From: Hahellaceae bacterium | GTDB taxonomy: Bacteria > Pseudomonadota > Gammaproteobacteria > Pseudomonadales > Oleiphilaceae | Assembly (NCBI GenBank): GCA_024234505.1 | Contig: JACKOD010000001.1 | Span: 1-64,000, forward strand | DNA: 64,000 nt | Direction: 5' to 3' | Part shown: piece after piece, positions 1-8,710 of the stretch | Layout: the number at the start of each line of letters is the position of its first letter | How positions within the stretch are numbered: the stretch's first letter is position 1 | Made by a program: the position numbers and the translations under genes | The notes under the pieces: generated by a model | Told to the model about the DNA's origin: nothing | Database searches by the model: none | Seen by the model: the letters and a program-made list of their open reading frames with translations, nothing else

Positions 1-263
1 GCATCTGCTCTTTCTTTTATCGCATTGATGAAGCCTTCTATAGTGTGTTCTGGGTATTTACTAGGATATCCGCGATGAGCGATAAGATATGCATCAGAAA
101 GGTCTATTTCATTGCAAGGTTCAGCTTCTTTTTCAATAAATGTGCTTGAAGCTTTTGCGGACTCGTTATGTTCTCTATGTGTGCAGCTAGCAGTGATTGT
201 TATCAAAAATAATTGACTTAGAAGAAGCGAAAATCGCTTGAAGATTATTAAATTAATAGGCAT
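1..263 (-). CDS. Glycerophosphodiester phosphodiesterase-like lipoprotein, N-terminal part (cut by window edge)
   Basis: The frame opens with ATG at 263 (minus strand) and runs off the left edge after 87 codons. The N-terminus is a lipoprotein signal: basic start, a hydrophobic stretch and a lipobox ITASC, predicting a lipid-modified Cys. About residue 60 the motif LIAHRGYPSKYPEHT appears. The HRG...PE(H/N)T pattern is the metal- and substrate-binding start of the GDPD TIM barrel, which hydrolyses glycerophosphodiesters to glycerol-3-phosphate plus an alcohol. The start codon lies inside the end of the upstream sugar-phosphate transferase gene (11-base overlap), so translational coupling is likely. 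Only the first quarter or so of the protein is visible; catalytic competence cannot be judged. Confidence 0.8.
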   Translation of the reverse strand, partial: MPINLIIFKRFSLLLSQLFLITITASCTHREHNESAKASSTFIEKEAEPCNEIDLSDAYLIAHRGYPSKYPEHTIEGFINAIKERAD

Positions 264-1683
264 TTTTTCCAAAGAATCCCTTGAATACAGTCATTATCAC
301 TATTTTTATATCCAGCCATAAACTCCAGTGACGGATATATTCCAAGTCATATTCAACCCGTTTTTCCATTTTATCCAGTGTGTCTGTTTCTCCGCGCCAG
401 CCATTAACTTGCGCCCAGCCAGTAATGCCGGGTTTTACTTTGTGGCGGAGCATATAGCCTTTGATTAACTTGCGATATTCTTCGTTATGAGCAACGGCAT
501 GAGGTCGGGGACCTACAATCGACATTTGTCCCTGCAGCACATTAATAAATTGAGGTAATTCATCCAGCGATGTGCGCCGAATAAAGCCGCCGATGGGGGT
601 CAGTCGAGGGTCGTTTTTTGTGGCTTGTTTGACCACTGCGCCGTTGTCCAGTGTGGACATGCTGCGAAACTTCCAAACATAAATGGGTTTGCCGTCAATG
701 CCGTAGCGCACTTGTTTAAAAATGACAGGACCGCGCGACGTGAGTTTCACTGCGAGCGCGATGCAGAGCATAGGCAATGCAATTAAAACCAGTATCAATG
801 ATGAAAGTACAATATCCTCGGTGCGTTTCAATACTGCGTTAACTCCCGCAATGGGAGATTCGAAAATGCTCACTACCGGTAGTCCACCAATAGTGCTTTG
901 TCGAGCTTGCAGCATATCAAGCATCAATATGTCCGGAACTACATACACCGTGCAGGTTGTGTCTGTAAGTTCGTCTATCAATTGCTCAATTGTATCTTCT
1001 TCGCGCATGGGTAACGCAATGTAAACTCGGTCGATTTTGCCCATTCGTGCAGCCTCAATCATCGTTTGAAGATTACCGTTGCATTTTGCGCTTTCATGGT
1101 TATCAAAAACACCATAGATGCTTAAGCCCATGCCAGGGGAATTATGAATATGGTTTGCAAGCTTTTCGGCAATTTTTCCGCTTCCGACAATTGCAATGGT
1201 TCGGGTATTGAAGCCGTGTGCACGTATTGTTCGCAAAGCTACACGAACACCGATGCGGGAGCTCACTAGTAATAGCGGCGTTATAACGGCCCAGGTAAAC
1301 AGTACCTTTAAATTGGGATGGTAATAGGGTTCGGCAAAAACGTTTGCAACGATGAGGAATACCAGCGTCAGCGCCCAGATTTGCAGTGCCTTCACTGCTT
1401 CCTGCCGAATCGATACGCCTCGCCAAGAAGCGTACAGCCCAGAGAGCTCGCCCAAAAAATGATAAATAAATAAGCCGCCCGCAACGACTAACAGCGTTGA
1501 AAGATTGTTTGATTCGTCGAGTACGAATTGGCTGAGCTTGAAGCTGCCGACTACCAGTACTAGATCAAAAATACGAGTAAATAAGGATATTTTACTTTCG
1601 TTTGCTTGTAATACGCCGCGTTGCATAAAAGGTTTTGTATGGTTGAGGGAGCTATGGATAAAATGCTGTGATCGGCCGGTCAT
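253..1683 (-). CDS. Undecaprenyl-phosphate sugar-1-phosphate transferase (WbaP/WcaJ-type polyisoprenyl-phosphate hexose-1-P transferase)
   Basis: Integral inner-membrane enzyme that transfers a hexose-1-phosphate from a UDP-sugar to undecaprenyl phosphate, the first step of an exo- or capsular polysaccharide. The N-terminal half has several hydrophobic segments followed by a Rossmann-like cytoplasmic part (TIAIVGSGKIAEKLANHI). The C-terminal third is the bacterial sugar transferase domain: a membrane helix after KRTEDIVLSS, then SRGPVIFKQVRYG, VWKFRSM, the catalytic Asp-Glu in TSLDELPQFINVL, and SIVGPRP. The ATG at 1683 is preferred over the longer frame opening at 1848 because it has an AGGGAAG ribosome site and gives about 476 residues, the usual size. 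Its stop overlaps the start of the GDPD lipoprotein gene. Sugar specificity (glucose or galactose) cannot be read from sequence. Confidence 0.9.
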   Translation of the reverse strand: MTGRSQHFIHSSLNHTKPFMQRGVLQANESKISLFTRIFDLVLVVGSFKLSQFVLDESNNLSTLLVVAGGLFIYHFLGELSGLYASWRGVSIRQEAVKALQIWALTLVFLIVANVFAEPYYHPNLKVLFTWAVITPLLLVSSRIGVRVALRTIRAHGFNTRTIAIVGSGKIAEKLANHIHNSPGMGLSIYGVFDNHESAKCNGNLQTMIEAARMGKIDRVYIALPMREEDTIEQLIDELTDTTCTVYVVPDILMLDMLQARQSTIGGLPVVSIFESPIAGVNAVLKRTEDIVLSSLILVLIALPMLCIALAVKLTSRGPVIFKQVRYGIDGKPIYVWKFRSMSTLDNGAVVKQATKNDPRLTPIGGFIRRTSLDELPQFINVLQGQMSIVGPRPHAVAHNEEYRKLIKGYMLRHKVKPGITGWAQVNGWRGETDTLDKMEKRVEYDLEYIRHWSLWLDIKIVIMTVFKGFFGKNAY

Positions 1684-1968
1684 GGGTACTTCCCTGTGTA
1701 ACTTTATTGTGTGTTCATTAACAGCCTGAAAAACAGAAACTAATTTTGCAGAAAATATTAAGTGGTTAAGTGTTCTGCGGCTAAATTCTAACTTATTTGA
1801 CTCTATTTGTAAGGTGAATTTTTTAGCGAGGCTATACTCGCCCCGCATGGCCCTGCTTGGATGGTTGGCCTGATTTCGGAAATATCGAGAAATTCGCTTT
1901 CTTTAATGTAACTGTTTTAGGGGATGGTTACAGTATGGCGATTTTTTTGGGGAAACACGGATTAATTC

Positions 1969-2037
1969 GTCGTGCCCGCGAAGGCGGGCAACCAATCTGT
2001 TGAATTATATCGACTCCCGCATGCGCAGGAATGACAG
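1969..2037. repeat. REP-like palindromic intergenic repeat
   Basis: The stretch between the transferase and mvaT contains GTGCCCGCGAAGGCGGGCA, about 20 bases of spacer, then CTCCCGCATGCGCAGGAATGAC. This is the familiar layout of the dispersed element GTCATTCCCGCGAAGGCGGGAA...GGATTCCCGCxTGCGCGGGAATGAC found between genes in many proteobacteria. The left half forms a CCCGC-GAAG-GCGGG hairpin. No second copy was noticed in this window. The rest of 1849-2126 shows nothing else recognisable. Confidence 0.55.
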
Positions 2038-2132
2038 TAAGCCATTTAATCAGCGTTTCCCTAACTTGTGTAATTTATTTAGATGCGCTGTAATGCGTGT
2101 GAGTTATTAATATCATTTGAAAGAGGTTGGTT

Positions 2133-2495
2133 GTGTCTATATTAAATGAATATTTTGAAGTTAAGCGTAAGCAACAAGAGATTGTTGATCAGTTGGCGCG
2201 TTTCGAATCCAATGCAGAGTTAATGCGAGCATTGGAATTTCAGCGCAAGTTAGACCTATTGATGCAGGAATATAATCAAAGTCCACAAGAAGTCGGTGTG
2301 ATTCTGGGGTTAACAGAGGGTTCGGCCGTTAAAACCAAATCCACCGATAAGCGAAAAGCCGGCCGTGCTTTAAAGCGATATGTTAATCCTCATTCGGGTG
2401 AAGTGGTCGAAACCAAAGGCGGAAATCATAAAGTGTTAAATGCCTGGCGCGAACAATATGGCAAGGACGTGGTCGATTCCTGGCTGCAGGCGTAG
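2133..2495 (+). CDS. mvaT: MvaT/MvaU-family H-NS-like nucleoid protein (xenogeneic silencer)
   Basis: Small DNA-binding protein of about 120 residues. Residues 1-55 form a charged coiled-coil oligomerisation region (LNEYFEVKRKQQEIVDQLARF onward), followed by a basic linker (KTKSTDKRKAGRALK). The C-terminal DNA-binding domain reads RYVNPHSGEVVETKGGNHK...WREQYG...VDSWL, which matches the Pseudomonas MvaT/MvaU C-terminus closely. The family binds AT-rich, often horizontally acquired DNA and represses it; the AT-rich polysaccharide block nearby would be a natural target (inference). The GTG start at 2133 is preferred because AAGAGG sits 6 bases upstream and the peptide then begins like MvaT (xSILNEY); a frame-extending TTG lies at 2127. 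Confidence 0.88.
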   Translation: MSILNEYFEVKRKQQEIVDQLARFESNAELMRALEFQRKLDLLMQEYNQSPQEVGVILGLTEGSAVKTKSTDKRKAGRALKRYVNPHSGEVVETKGGNHKVLNAWREQYGKDVVDSWLQA

Positions 2496-2530
2496 GCTGT
2501 CCTTTCCACAAAGAGTGTGGGTTTTTGTGT

Positions 2531-2562
2531 GAGCGCGTCCTGAGTTCCGGGGCGCTCTTTTT
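2531..2562 (+). terminator. Rho-independent terminator after mvaT
   Basis: GAGCGC and GCGCTC arms separated by a 15-base loop and followed directly by TTTTT, located 35 bases after the mvaT stop. Confidence 0.6.
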
Positions 2563-2669
2563 CAAAAAACGGCTTCTATTTTGAGCGCTTGATGTAAAAC
2601 TTGGCCTCGTAAAAGGCACCGTTTAGTCGATAAATGTCTCCGTGGCTTTTTTCGTTACAGCACCTCCTC

Positions 2670-2675
2670 TATAAT
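2670..2675 (+). promoter_or_regulatory. Likely -10 box of the galU promoter
   Basis: A perfect TATAAT in the context CTCTATAATGCCCGC, 41 bases before the galU start, followed by a GC-rich discriminator. The matching -35 is only a weak T-rich stretch around 2647-2653, so an activator or an upstream element may help. Confidence 0.5.
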
Positions 2676-2716
2676 GCCCGCTTTTACTGTGATTACACTA
2701 GATCCAAGGATGTTGA

Positions 2717-3592
2717 ATGAAAGCGGTGATTCCTGTCGCGGGCTTTGGTACGCGTATGCTGCCCGCGTCAAAAGCGATACCCAAAGAGCTTATTACGCTG
2801 CTTGATAAGCCGCTAATCCAATACGTTGTCAATGAAGCTGCACTGGCTGGTATCACTGACGTGGTATTCGTAACCCACGCCAGTAAGGCTGCCATCGAAA
2901 ATCACTTTGATACGCATTTTGAGTTGGAGTCTCAGCTAATCAACAAAGGCAATACCGAACTGCTCAAGTGCGTGCGCAGTATCGCGCCATCGGGGATGTG
3001 TTTTTCGGCTGTCAGGCAAGCCCGGGGTCAGGGGCTGGGGCATGCCGTGCTTTGTGCCCGATCGCTAATAGGGGATGATGACTTTGTGGTGATGCTGCCA
3101 GATGTGTTGCTAAGCGATTATGAGTGTAATCATGCCAAAGATAATCTTGCCGCCATGTGTGCGCGATTTGCCGAATCGCAGGTGAGCCAGATACTGGTAG
3201 AGGATGTGCCCCCTACAGAAGTTAATAAGTACGGTATTGCCGACCTGGCTAACATTCCCGACAAAGGGGCTGTAGCGCAACTCAACGGCGTGGTTGAAAA
3301 GCCACCTGTAGGGAGTGCACCTTCTACGCTTGCGGTGGTGGGGCGTTATGTGTTGAGTCGGCAAATCTGGCCATTGCTGGCGCAAACCGAGCCAGGTCGG
3401 GGCGGGGAGGTACAATTGACCGATGCGATTGATGCATTGATTCGTATTGCACCTGTGGAGGCGTTTCGTATGACAGGGCGTAGCCACGATTGTGGCTCCA
3501 AGGCTGGTTATATTGAAACATTTGTTGAATATGCCTTACGCCATCCCCGCTATTGCGAACTCGTGAAATCTAAATTCGCGGAAAATATGTAA
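2717..3592 (+). CDS. galU: UTP-glucose-1-phosphate uridylyltransferase
   Basis: Cytoplasmic enzyme that makes UDP-glucose from UTP and glucose-1-phosphate, feeding the GalE epimerase and polysaccharide synthesis. The N-terminus carries the nucleotidyltransferase signature GFGTRMLPASKAIPKEL; QYVVNEA, VMLPDVLL (metal-binding Asp region), GVVEKP and the C-terminal GGEVQLTDAI follow in the expected order. Length of 291 residues is normal for proteobacterial GalU. ATG at 2717 has AAGGA 6 bases upstream. It starts a run of sugar-metabolism genes (pgi and a UGDH-like gene follow), suggesting an operon for central sugar-phosphate and sugar-nucleotide supply. The C-rich motif KCVRSIAPSGMCFS differs slightly from common forms but no key residue is obviously missing. 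Confidence 0.95.
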   Translation: MKAVIPVAGFGTRMLPASKAIPKELITLLDKPLIQYVVNEAALAGITDVVFVTHASKAAIENHFDTHFELESQLINKGNTELLKCVRSIAPSGMCFSAVRQARGQGLGHAVLCARSLIGDDDFVVMLPDVLLSDYECNHAKDNLAAMCARFAESQVSQILVEDVPPTEVNKYGIADLANIPDKGAVAQLNGVVEKPPVGSAPSTLAVVGRYVLSRQIWPLLAQTEPGRGGEVQLTDAIDALIRIAPVEAFRMTGRSHDCGSKAGYIETFVEYALRHPRYCELVKSKFAENM

Positions 3593-3626
3593 AATACCGC
3601 CATAAAATGTTTGGGTAGGGCTGGGT

Positions 3627-5288
3627 ATGACAGCGAAGGTAAAAATGCTTGTTAACGAATGGGGTGCGCTTTCCGAATGTGCGGCCAGATTAAAATCAAA
3701 AAGTGTTGCTCAGTTGTTCGAAGCAGATCCGGGTCGATCACAGCGTTATTCTCTTGAGTTTTCGGGTTATTACCTCGACTTTGCAAAACAACGAATTGAT
3801 GATCAGGCTTGGGGAGCGTTGTGCGATCTGGCGCGTATTAGCGGTTTGCCCTGTGCCATTAAAAAACTGGTCTGTGGCGAGGTAGTCAACCCTACTGAAA
3901 ACCGGCCAGCATTGCACACGGCACTGCGGGCGGCTCCGAAGGCCTTTGACTTGAAAGATGCCTCGATTGCCGAAAGTGTGGCGCAGTCTTTGTCTAAAAT
4001 GGCCTCTATTGTGGCCAAAATCTATTCGAAGCAGTGGCGCGGATTTTCAGGAAAGGCCATTACCGATATTGTCAATATCGGGGTGGGTGGCTCCGATTTG
4101 GGCCCCTTTATGACCTGTCATGCGCTGGATGAGTTTTCTACGGACGAGGCTCGCCGGTTAAATATGCATTTTGTGTCGAGCATGGACGGCACCCAGATTT
4201 TCCAGGTGTTGGAGCATTTGGACCCTGCAACGACCCTGTTTATTGTGTCCTCTAAATCATTCACTACGATTGACACCTTTTACAATGCCAATACCGCGAT
4301 TGCCTGGTTAATGGATTCGGTGGCTGATCGTCAGGTCATCATGCGGCACCACGTGATCGCAATTTCTGCCAGTCCCGAAAAAATGAATGCCTGGGGTGTT
4401 CCGGAGTCAAATCAGTTGCTCTTTTGGGAATGGGTAGGTGGTCGCTTCTCAATGTGGTCGGCGATTGGTCTTCCTATTGCGATAAAAATCGGGATGGATA
4501 ATTTTCTGGCGTTGCTGGACGGTGCTCACGAAATGGATGTGCATTTTGCCACGGCTCCGTTTGAGCAGAATATGCCGGTTATTATGGGATTATTGGGCGT
4601 CTGGAATGCGACTTTTTTGGGTATAAACGCACATACCGTGTTGCCGTATGACGGGCGCCTGCGCTTTTTACCCAATTATCTGACCCAGCTGGAAATGGAA
4701 AGTAACGGTAAAAGCGTGACCAATGACGGTGAGACCGTAGAGTTCAAAACCTGCCCGATACTATGGGGCGATGTGGGGCCGAATGCCCAACATGCGTTTT
4801 ACCAGTTGTTACATCAAGGCACGCAGGAAGTATCTTGTGATTTTATTGCACCGGTGATGCGTTATCACAAAGTGGAAGGCGCGTCGTCAGTTGGTGCGCG
4901 CACTTCTTTGGCGGAACAGCAATGTCTGGCATTGGCGAATTGCCTGGCACAAAGCCGGGTGCTGGCGTTCGGAAATCATGCCGTGGCAGACGATAGTGAC
5001 TCGGAAGTGTATAAGCGTTATCGTGGCAACCAACCCTCAACAACCTTATTGATGGATGAGTTAACGCCGCGGTTTCTGGGGGGATTGTTAGCGGCCTATG
5101 AGCATAAAGTGTTTGTGATGGCTACATTGTGGAATATCAATCCCTTTGATCAGTGGGGGGTGGAGCTTGGGAAAAATATTGCCAAGCAAACCCAGGCCGC
5201 ACTCAAAGGTGAAGGCTCATTTTTGTTTGATAGTTCTACAGACGCGTTAATAAAACGAATACAGGCCAAAGCGAACACTGCGAGTTAA
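3627..5288 (+). CDS. pgi: Glucose-6-phosphate isomerase
   Basis: Interconverts glucose-6-phosphate and fructose-6-phosphate, linking glycolysis to sugar-nucleotide synthesis. The two family signatures are present: WVGGRFSMWSAIG about residue 270 and FDQWGVELGKNIAKQ near residue 507. VNIGVGGSDLGP (about residue 150) binds the phosphate, and the SSKSFTT loop near residue 210 is intact. Length of 553 residues matches the bacterial long form. It lies 34 bases downstream of galU on the same strand, consistent with cotranscription. No anomaly seen. Confidence 0.96.
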   Translation: MTAKVKMLVNEWGALSECAARLKSKSVAQLFEADPGRSQRYSLEFSGYYLDFAKQRIDDQAWGALCDLARISGLPCAIKKLVCGEVVNPTENRPALHTALRAAPKAFDLKDASIAESVAQSLSKMASIVAKIYSKQWRGFSGKAITDIVNIGVGGSDLGPFMTCHALDEFSTDEARRLNMHFVSSMDGTQIFQVLEHLDPATTLFIVSSKSFTTIDTFYNANTAIAWLMDSVADRQVIMRHHVIAISASPEKMNAWGVPESNQLLFWEWVGGRFSMWSAIGLPIAIKIGMDNFLALLDGAHEMDVHFATAPFEQNMPVIMGLLGVWNATFLGINAHTVLPYDGRLRFLPNYLTQLEMESNGKSVTNDGETVEFKTCPILWGDVGPNAQHAFYQLLHQGTQEVSCDFIAPVMRYHKVEGASSVGARTSLAEQQCLALANCLAQSRVLAFGNHAVADDSDSEVYKRYRGNQPSTTLLMDELTPRFLGGLLAAYEHKVFVMATLWNINPFDQWGVELGKNIAKQTQAALKGEGSFLFDSSTDALIKRIQAKANTAS

Positions 5289-5418
5289 CGCGCTTACGAG
5301 GCCGGGTTTTCGATGTTGTATTTGCCATGCCGTGTTTTCTGGGTAGGCCGGCATCGGTTAAATTGTCAAAAAAATTGTTTTTGTCCACTTAAGTAAAGCT
5401 GGATGAGAGTGTGACAGT

Positions 5419-6720
5419 ATGAAAATTTCAATTTATGGTCAGGATGTAAATGCGGTCGTGGCGGCGACTTGTTTGGCTGAAGCCGGTCACGAGGTCTATT
5501 TAAGCCGCATTGGTGATGCATCAAAGCAACTAAGCTGGGATGAATCCTATATCGAGCGTGAGCCGGGTTTGCTGACTCGTTACCGCCGCATGCTCGGGCG
5601 TAATCTTCGAGTGCGTGCTTTCAAGGATGCGCGATCGTTCGGTACGGTTCAGTGGGTGTTTGGCCGTGGTCAAAGTGACGCGGCGCTCCAGCAGGTATTC
5701 ACGTCATTGGCCAAAGCCTGGCGAGAAGGGGTGTTGTATCTGTTAACGTCACATCACTCCGTGGGTACGTACCAGCGAATGGGCGAGGTATTGAAGGAAG
5801 GGGGGGTACCGATGAGTGATCAGCACTGCCCGCTGGTTTCGATGCCGACCATGATTCGGGAAGGGGTGGCGCTGGCCGATTTTGAGAGCCCGGCGTTGTT
5901 GGTGGTCGGTACTAACGATGAGTTTGCGATTGCCACCGTGACACAGATGCTCAGACCCTATATCAACCGGGCCGACAAGACCTTGTTTGTTGACGGTCTG
6001 ACGGCTGAAATTACGCGTAATGCCATTAGTACCATGTTGGCAACGCGGTTGAGTTTTATGAATAAGCTCGCTCAGCTATGCGAAAACCTGGGGGTGGATG
6101 TAGAGGTGGTTCGCGAAGCCATGGCCGGCGACCCGCGCGTCGGTTCTGAATATTTGAATCCGGGGTGTGGTTTTGGCGGAGACAATCTCGCGGATGAACT
6201 GGCCAATGTGCAGGAGCTGTTACCTAAGGGCTCGGCTGCACGCCAGTTGGTTGACGCGGTGGCGCAAACCAATGAAGAGCAGAAGGAAATTTTGTTTCGT
6301 AAGGTTTGGCGCTACTATCAGGCGAATATTCAGGGGCGCACGATTGCGATCTGGGGCGCTGCATTTAAGCCTGGTACAGACAGTCTGGTTAATTCGCCCA
6401 TATTGACACTGCTAGAAGCCTTCTGGGCCCAGGGCGTCATTACGAGAGTCTATGATCCACAGGCGTTAGATGCATTGCGGTTGCGTTTTCAGGGGCAGGA
6501 GTTGCTGGAGTGTGTTGATTCTCCCTATGAAGCAGCGGAGAACGCGGATGCCCTGCTAATCGTTACTGCCTGGAAAGAATTTTATAATCCTGACTTTGAA
6601 CAGTTGAAGGCATTGTTGGCTGTCCCCGCGATTTTTGATGGACGCAATATCTACGAACCCGAAGTGATGCAGGAATTGGGTTTCGAGTATTTTGGATTAG
6701 GTCGCGGCTTGAGGATTTAA
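5419..6720 (+). CDS. UDP-glucose/GDP-mannose dehydrogenase-family protein lacking the catalytic residues
   Basis: The fold is that of a nucleotide-sugar dehydrogenase: N-terminal Rossmann region, central helix (RNAISTMLATRLSFMNKLA, then LCENLGVDVEVV), and C-terminal UDP-binding domain (IAIWGAAFKPGTDS, VYDPQA, DALLIVTAWKEF, IFDGRNIY). Length of 433 residues is typical. Residues that define activity are changed. The NAD loop GxGxxG reads GQDVNA (residues 7-12), the catalytic Lys position is Arg200, the supporting Asn is Ser204, and the GGSCxPKD motif reads GGDNLADE (253-260), so the catalytic Cys is Asn256. Normal oxidation of UDP-glucose to UDP-glucuronate is therefore unlikely; a structural or regulatory role is possible (inference). 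It sits between pgi and a WbpM-type gene, 4 bases from the latter. Confidence 0.85.
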   Translation: MKISIYGQDVNAVVAATCLAEAGHEVYLSRIGDASKQLSWDESYIEREPGLLTRYRRMLGRNLRVRAFKDARSFGTVQWVFGRGQSDAALQQVFTSLAKAWREGVLYLLTSHHSVGTYQRMGEVLKEGGVPMSDQHCPLVSMPTMIREGVALADFESPALLVVGTNDEFAIATVTQMLRPYINRADKTLFVDGLTAEITRNAISTMLATRLSFMNKLAQLCENLGVDVEVVREAMAGDPRVGSEYLNPGCGFGGDNLADELANVQELLPKGSAARQLVDAVAQTNEEQKEILFRKVWRYYQANIQGRTIAIWGAAFKPGTDSLVNSPILTLLEAFWAQGVITRVYDPQALDALRLRFQGQELLECVDSPYEAAENADALLIVTAWKEFYNPDFEQLKALLAVPAIFDGRNIYEPEVMQELGFEYFGLGRGLRI

Positions 6721-6724
6721 GGCG

Positions 6725-8674
6725 ATGCTCAACCAGTTGCTGTTGCTGCCACGAAGCTATAAACGGATCCTTTCGCTGGGCGTGGATGTGGTGGGATTGC
6801 CATTTGCCTTTTGGTTGGCAATGAGTGTTCGGCTGGATACGGTATCTCACGAGTATCCACCCGAGCTGGTCGCATCGCTGCTGGTTTCCTTTCTGATTAC
6901 CATCTATTTGTTTGTTCGCCTTGGGTTGTACCGTGCGGTCATTCGCTTTATGAGTGATCAGGCGGTATTGGCTATTTTGGTGGGTGTATCTGTCTCGGCG
7001 CTCACACTTGCGGCAAGTAGTTTTATCTTTCAAGCATGGCTGCCTCGTTCCGTACCCTTTATTTATTGGTGTATCGCTCTGTTGCTGGTCGGTGGATCAA
7101 GAATGCTGATGCGATCCTGGCTGCTGCAGTTTAACCGCCGGGAAAAAGAGATTGTCATAATTTATGGTGCGGGAAGCGCAGGGGTGCAGTTGGTCACGGC
7201 ATTAATGCAAGCGGGAGACTATCGACCGATTGCCTTTGTTGATGATGATCGACTTAAGCACGGAACTATTATTCAGGGCTTGCGCGTTTACCCGCCTACG
7301 TCAATTGCCCGCCTGATAGAAAAGTACGACTGCCATCGACTATTGATGGCTTTGGGACGAACTACTCATGCCCAAAGAGCACTCATATTGCGATTTCTCG
7401 AACCTTTTCCTTTAATTGTGCAGACAGTGCCAGAAATGGAGGCTGTTTTAAGTGGTCGTGCACGTATTGAAGAAGTTCGGGATATTGATATTGAAGATTT
7501 GCTCGGTCGGGACGCGGTTTGCGATGGGTGCCTTTCGGGCAATCGTTCAATTACAGGCAAAGTGGTGCTGGTTTCCGGTGCTGGCGGCTCGATTGGGAGT
7601 GAGTTATGCAGGCAAATTCTTGCTCTTGGGCCAGCGCGTTTGATTTTATTGGATCTGTCTGAGTATGGCTTGTATCAGATCCACAAGGATTTGATGGCGC
7701 AGGTCAAGTCCGCTTTACTCAAGGTTGACGTCGTGCCATTGGTCGGCTCGGTTCAGAAACAGCATCGAATGGAGATTATTTTACGAACCTTCGGTGTTCA
7801 GACCGTCTTTCATGCGGCAGCATATAAGCATGTTCCACTGGTTGAGCATAATGTGATTGAGGGGGTGCGTAATAATGTTTTCGGCACCTGGTATTTTGCA
7901 GAAGCGGCCATTGCTGCCGGTGTGGAGTCATTTGTACTGGTTTCAACCGACAAGGCGGTACGTCCTACAAATGTCATGGGTGCCAGTAAGCGTCTGGCAG
8001 AATTGATTTTGCAAGGGCTCGCACAACGACAGAAAAATACCTGCTTCTCTATGGTCCGTTTCGGAAATGTGTTGGGGTCGTCGGGTTCGGTTGTCCCTTT
8101 ATTTCGGGAGCAGATTCGGGCAGGCGGGCCGGTAACCGTGACTCATCCGGATATCATTCGTTATTTTATGACGATACCAGAGGCGGCGATGCTGGTGTTA
8201 CAGGCGAGCAATCTGGCAGAAGGCGGCGATGTGTTTGTGCTGGATATGGGGGAACCCGTAAAAATTGTTGATCTGGCAAGAAAAATGATCCATTTGATGG
8301 GCTGCCGGGTGCGTGATGAGCGTAATCCGAGTGGAGACATTGAAGTGGTTTACACAGGGTTGCGTCCGGGGGAAAAATTGTTTGAGGAATTGCTGATCGG
8401 AAATAACCCGGAAGGAACGCCTCATCCACGTATTTTGAAAGCGCGTGAGCGGAGCATGTCGTGGCATGAACTGCGGGTATTGTTAACCCAGCTGGATTCG
8501 GCGTGTCACGAATTTGATTGCAGTAAAGTAAGGCAGTTATTGAAGGATGCCCCCACCGATTTTCAGCCGGCCGATGGATTGGGCGATCTGGTTTGGAATG
8601 AGAGCGGCTTAATTCAGGAAAATGTGGTGCCTTTAAATACAACAGCGGTTAAAAAGGTCAGGGAACTTCTCTGA
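6725..8674 (+). CDS. wbpM: WbpM/FlaA1-type membrane UDP-GlcNAc 4,6-dehydratase
   Basis: Inner-membrane enzyme of about 649 residues that converts UDP-N-acetylglucosamine to a 4-keto-6-deoxy sugar for O-antigen (for example UDP-QuiNAc or FucNAc routes). The first 130 residues hold about four hydrophobic segments. A first Rossmann-like domain starts IVIIYGAGSAGVQL. The catalytic SDR domain starts VVLVSGAGGSIGSEL near residue 280. The active site is of the SMK type seen in WbpM, with Met418 and Lys422 in NVMGASKR and Ser/Thr/Asp in VSTDKA. It is followed by WbpV- and WbpL-like genes, the trio expected for O-antigen initiation in Pseudomonas. The short 4-base gap suggests cotranscription with the UGDH-like gene. 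Confidence 0.9.
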   Translation: MLNQLLLLPRSYKRILSLGVDVVGLPFAFWLAMSVRLDTVSHEYPPELVASLLVSFLITIYLFVRLGLYRAVIRFMSDQAVLAILVGVSVSALTLAASSFIFQAWLPRSVPFIYWCIALLLVGGSRMLMRSWLLQFNRREKEIVIIYGAGSAGVQLVTALMQAGDYRPIAFVDDDRLKHGTIIQGLRVYPPTSIARLIEKYDCHRLLMALGRTTHAQRALILRFLEPFPLIVQTVPEMEAVLSGRARIEEVRDIDIEDLLGRDAVCDGCLSGNRSITGKVVLVSGAGGSIGSELCRQILALGPARLILLDLSEYGLYQIHKDLMAQVKSALLKVDVVPLVGSVQKQHRMEIILRTFGVQTVFHAAAYKHVPLVEHNVIEGVRNNVFGTWYFAEAAIAAGVESFVLVSTDKAVRPTNVMGASKRLAELILQGLAQRQKNTCFSMVRFGNVLGSSGSVVPLFREQIRAGGPVTVTHPDIIRYFMTIPEAAMLVLQASNLAEGGDVFVLDMGEPVKIVDLARKMIHLMGCRVRDERNPSGDIEVVYTGLRPGEKLFEELLIGNNPEGTPHPRILKARERSMSWHELRVLLTQLDSACHEFDCSKVRQLLKDAPTDFQPADGLGDLVWNESGLIQENVVPLNTTAVKKVRELL

Positions 8675-8710
8675 AATGGACAGCTTTTATAGTAGCTTCG
8701 CGAGTTTTGG

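Noticed and set aside
8166..8642. A 158-codon open frame opposite the end of the WbpM-type gene
   Set aside because: Proline/histidine/serine-rich composition typical of antisense frames; no homology pattern.
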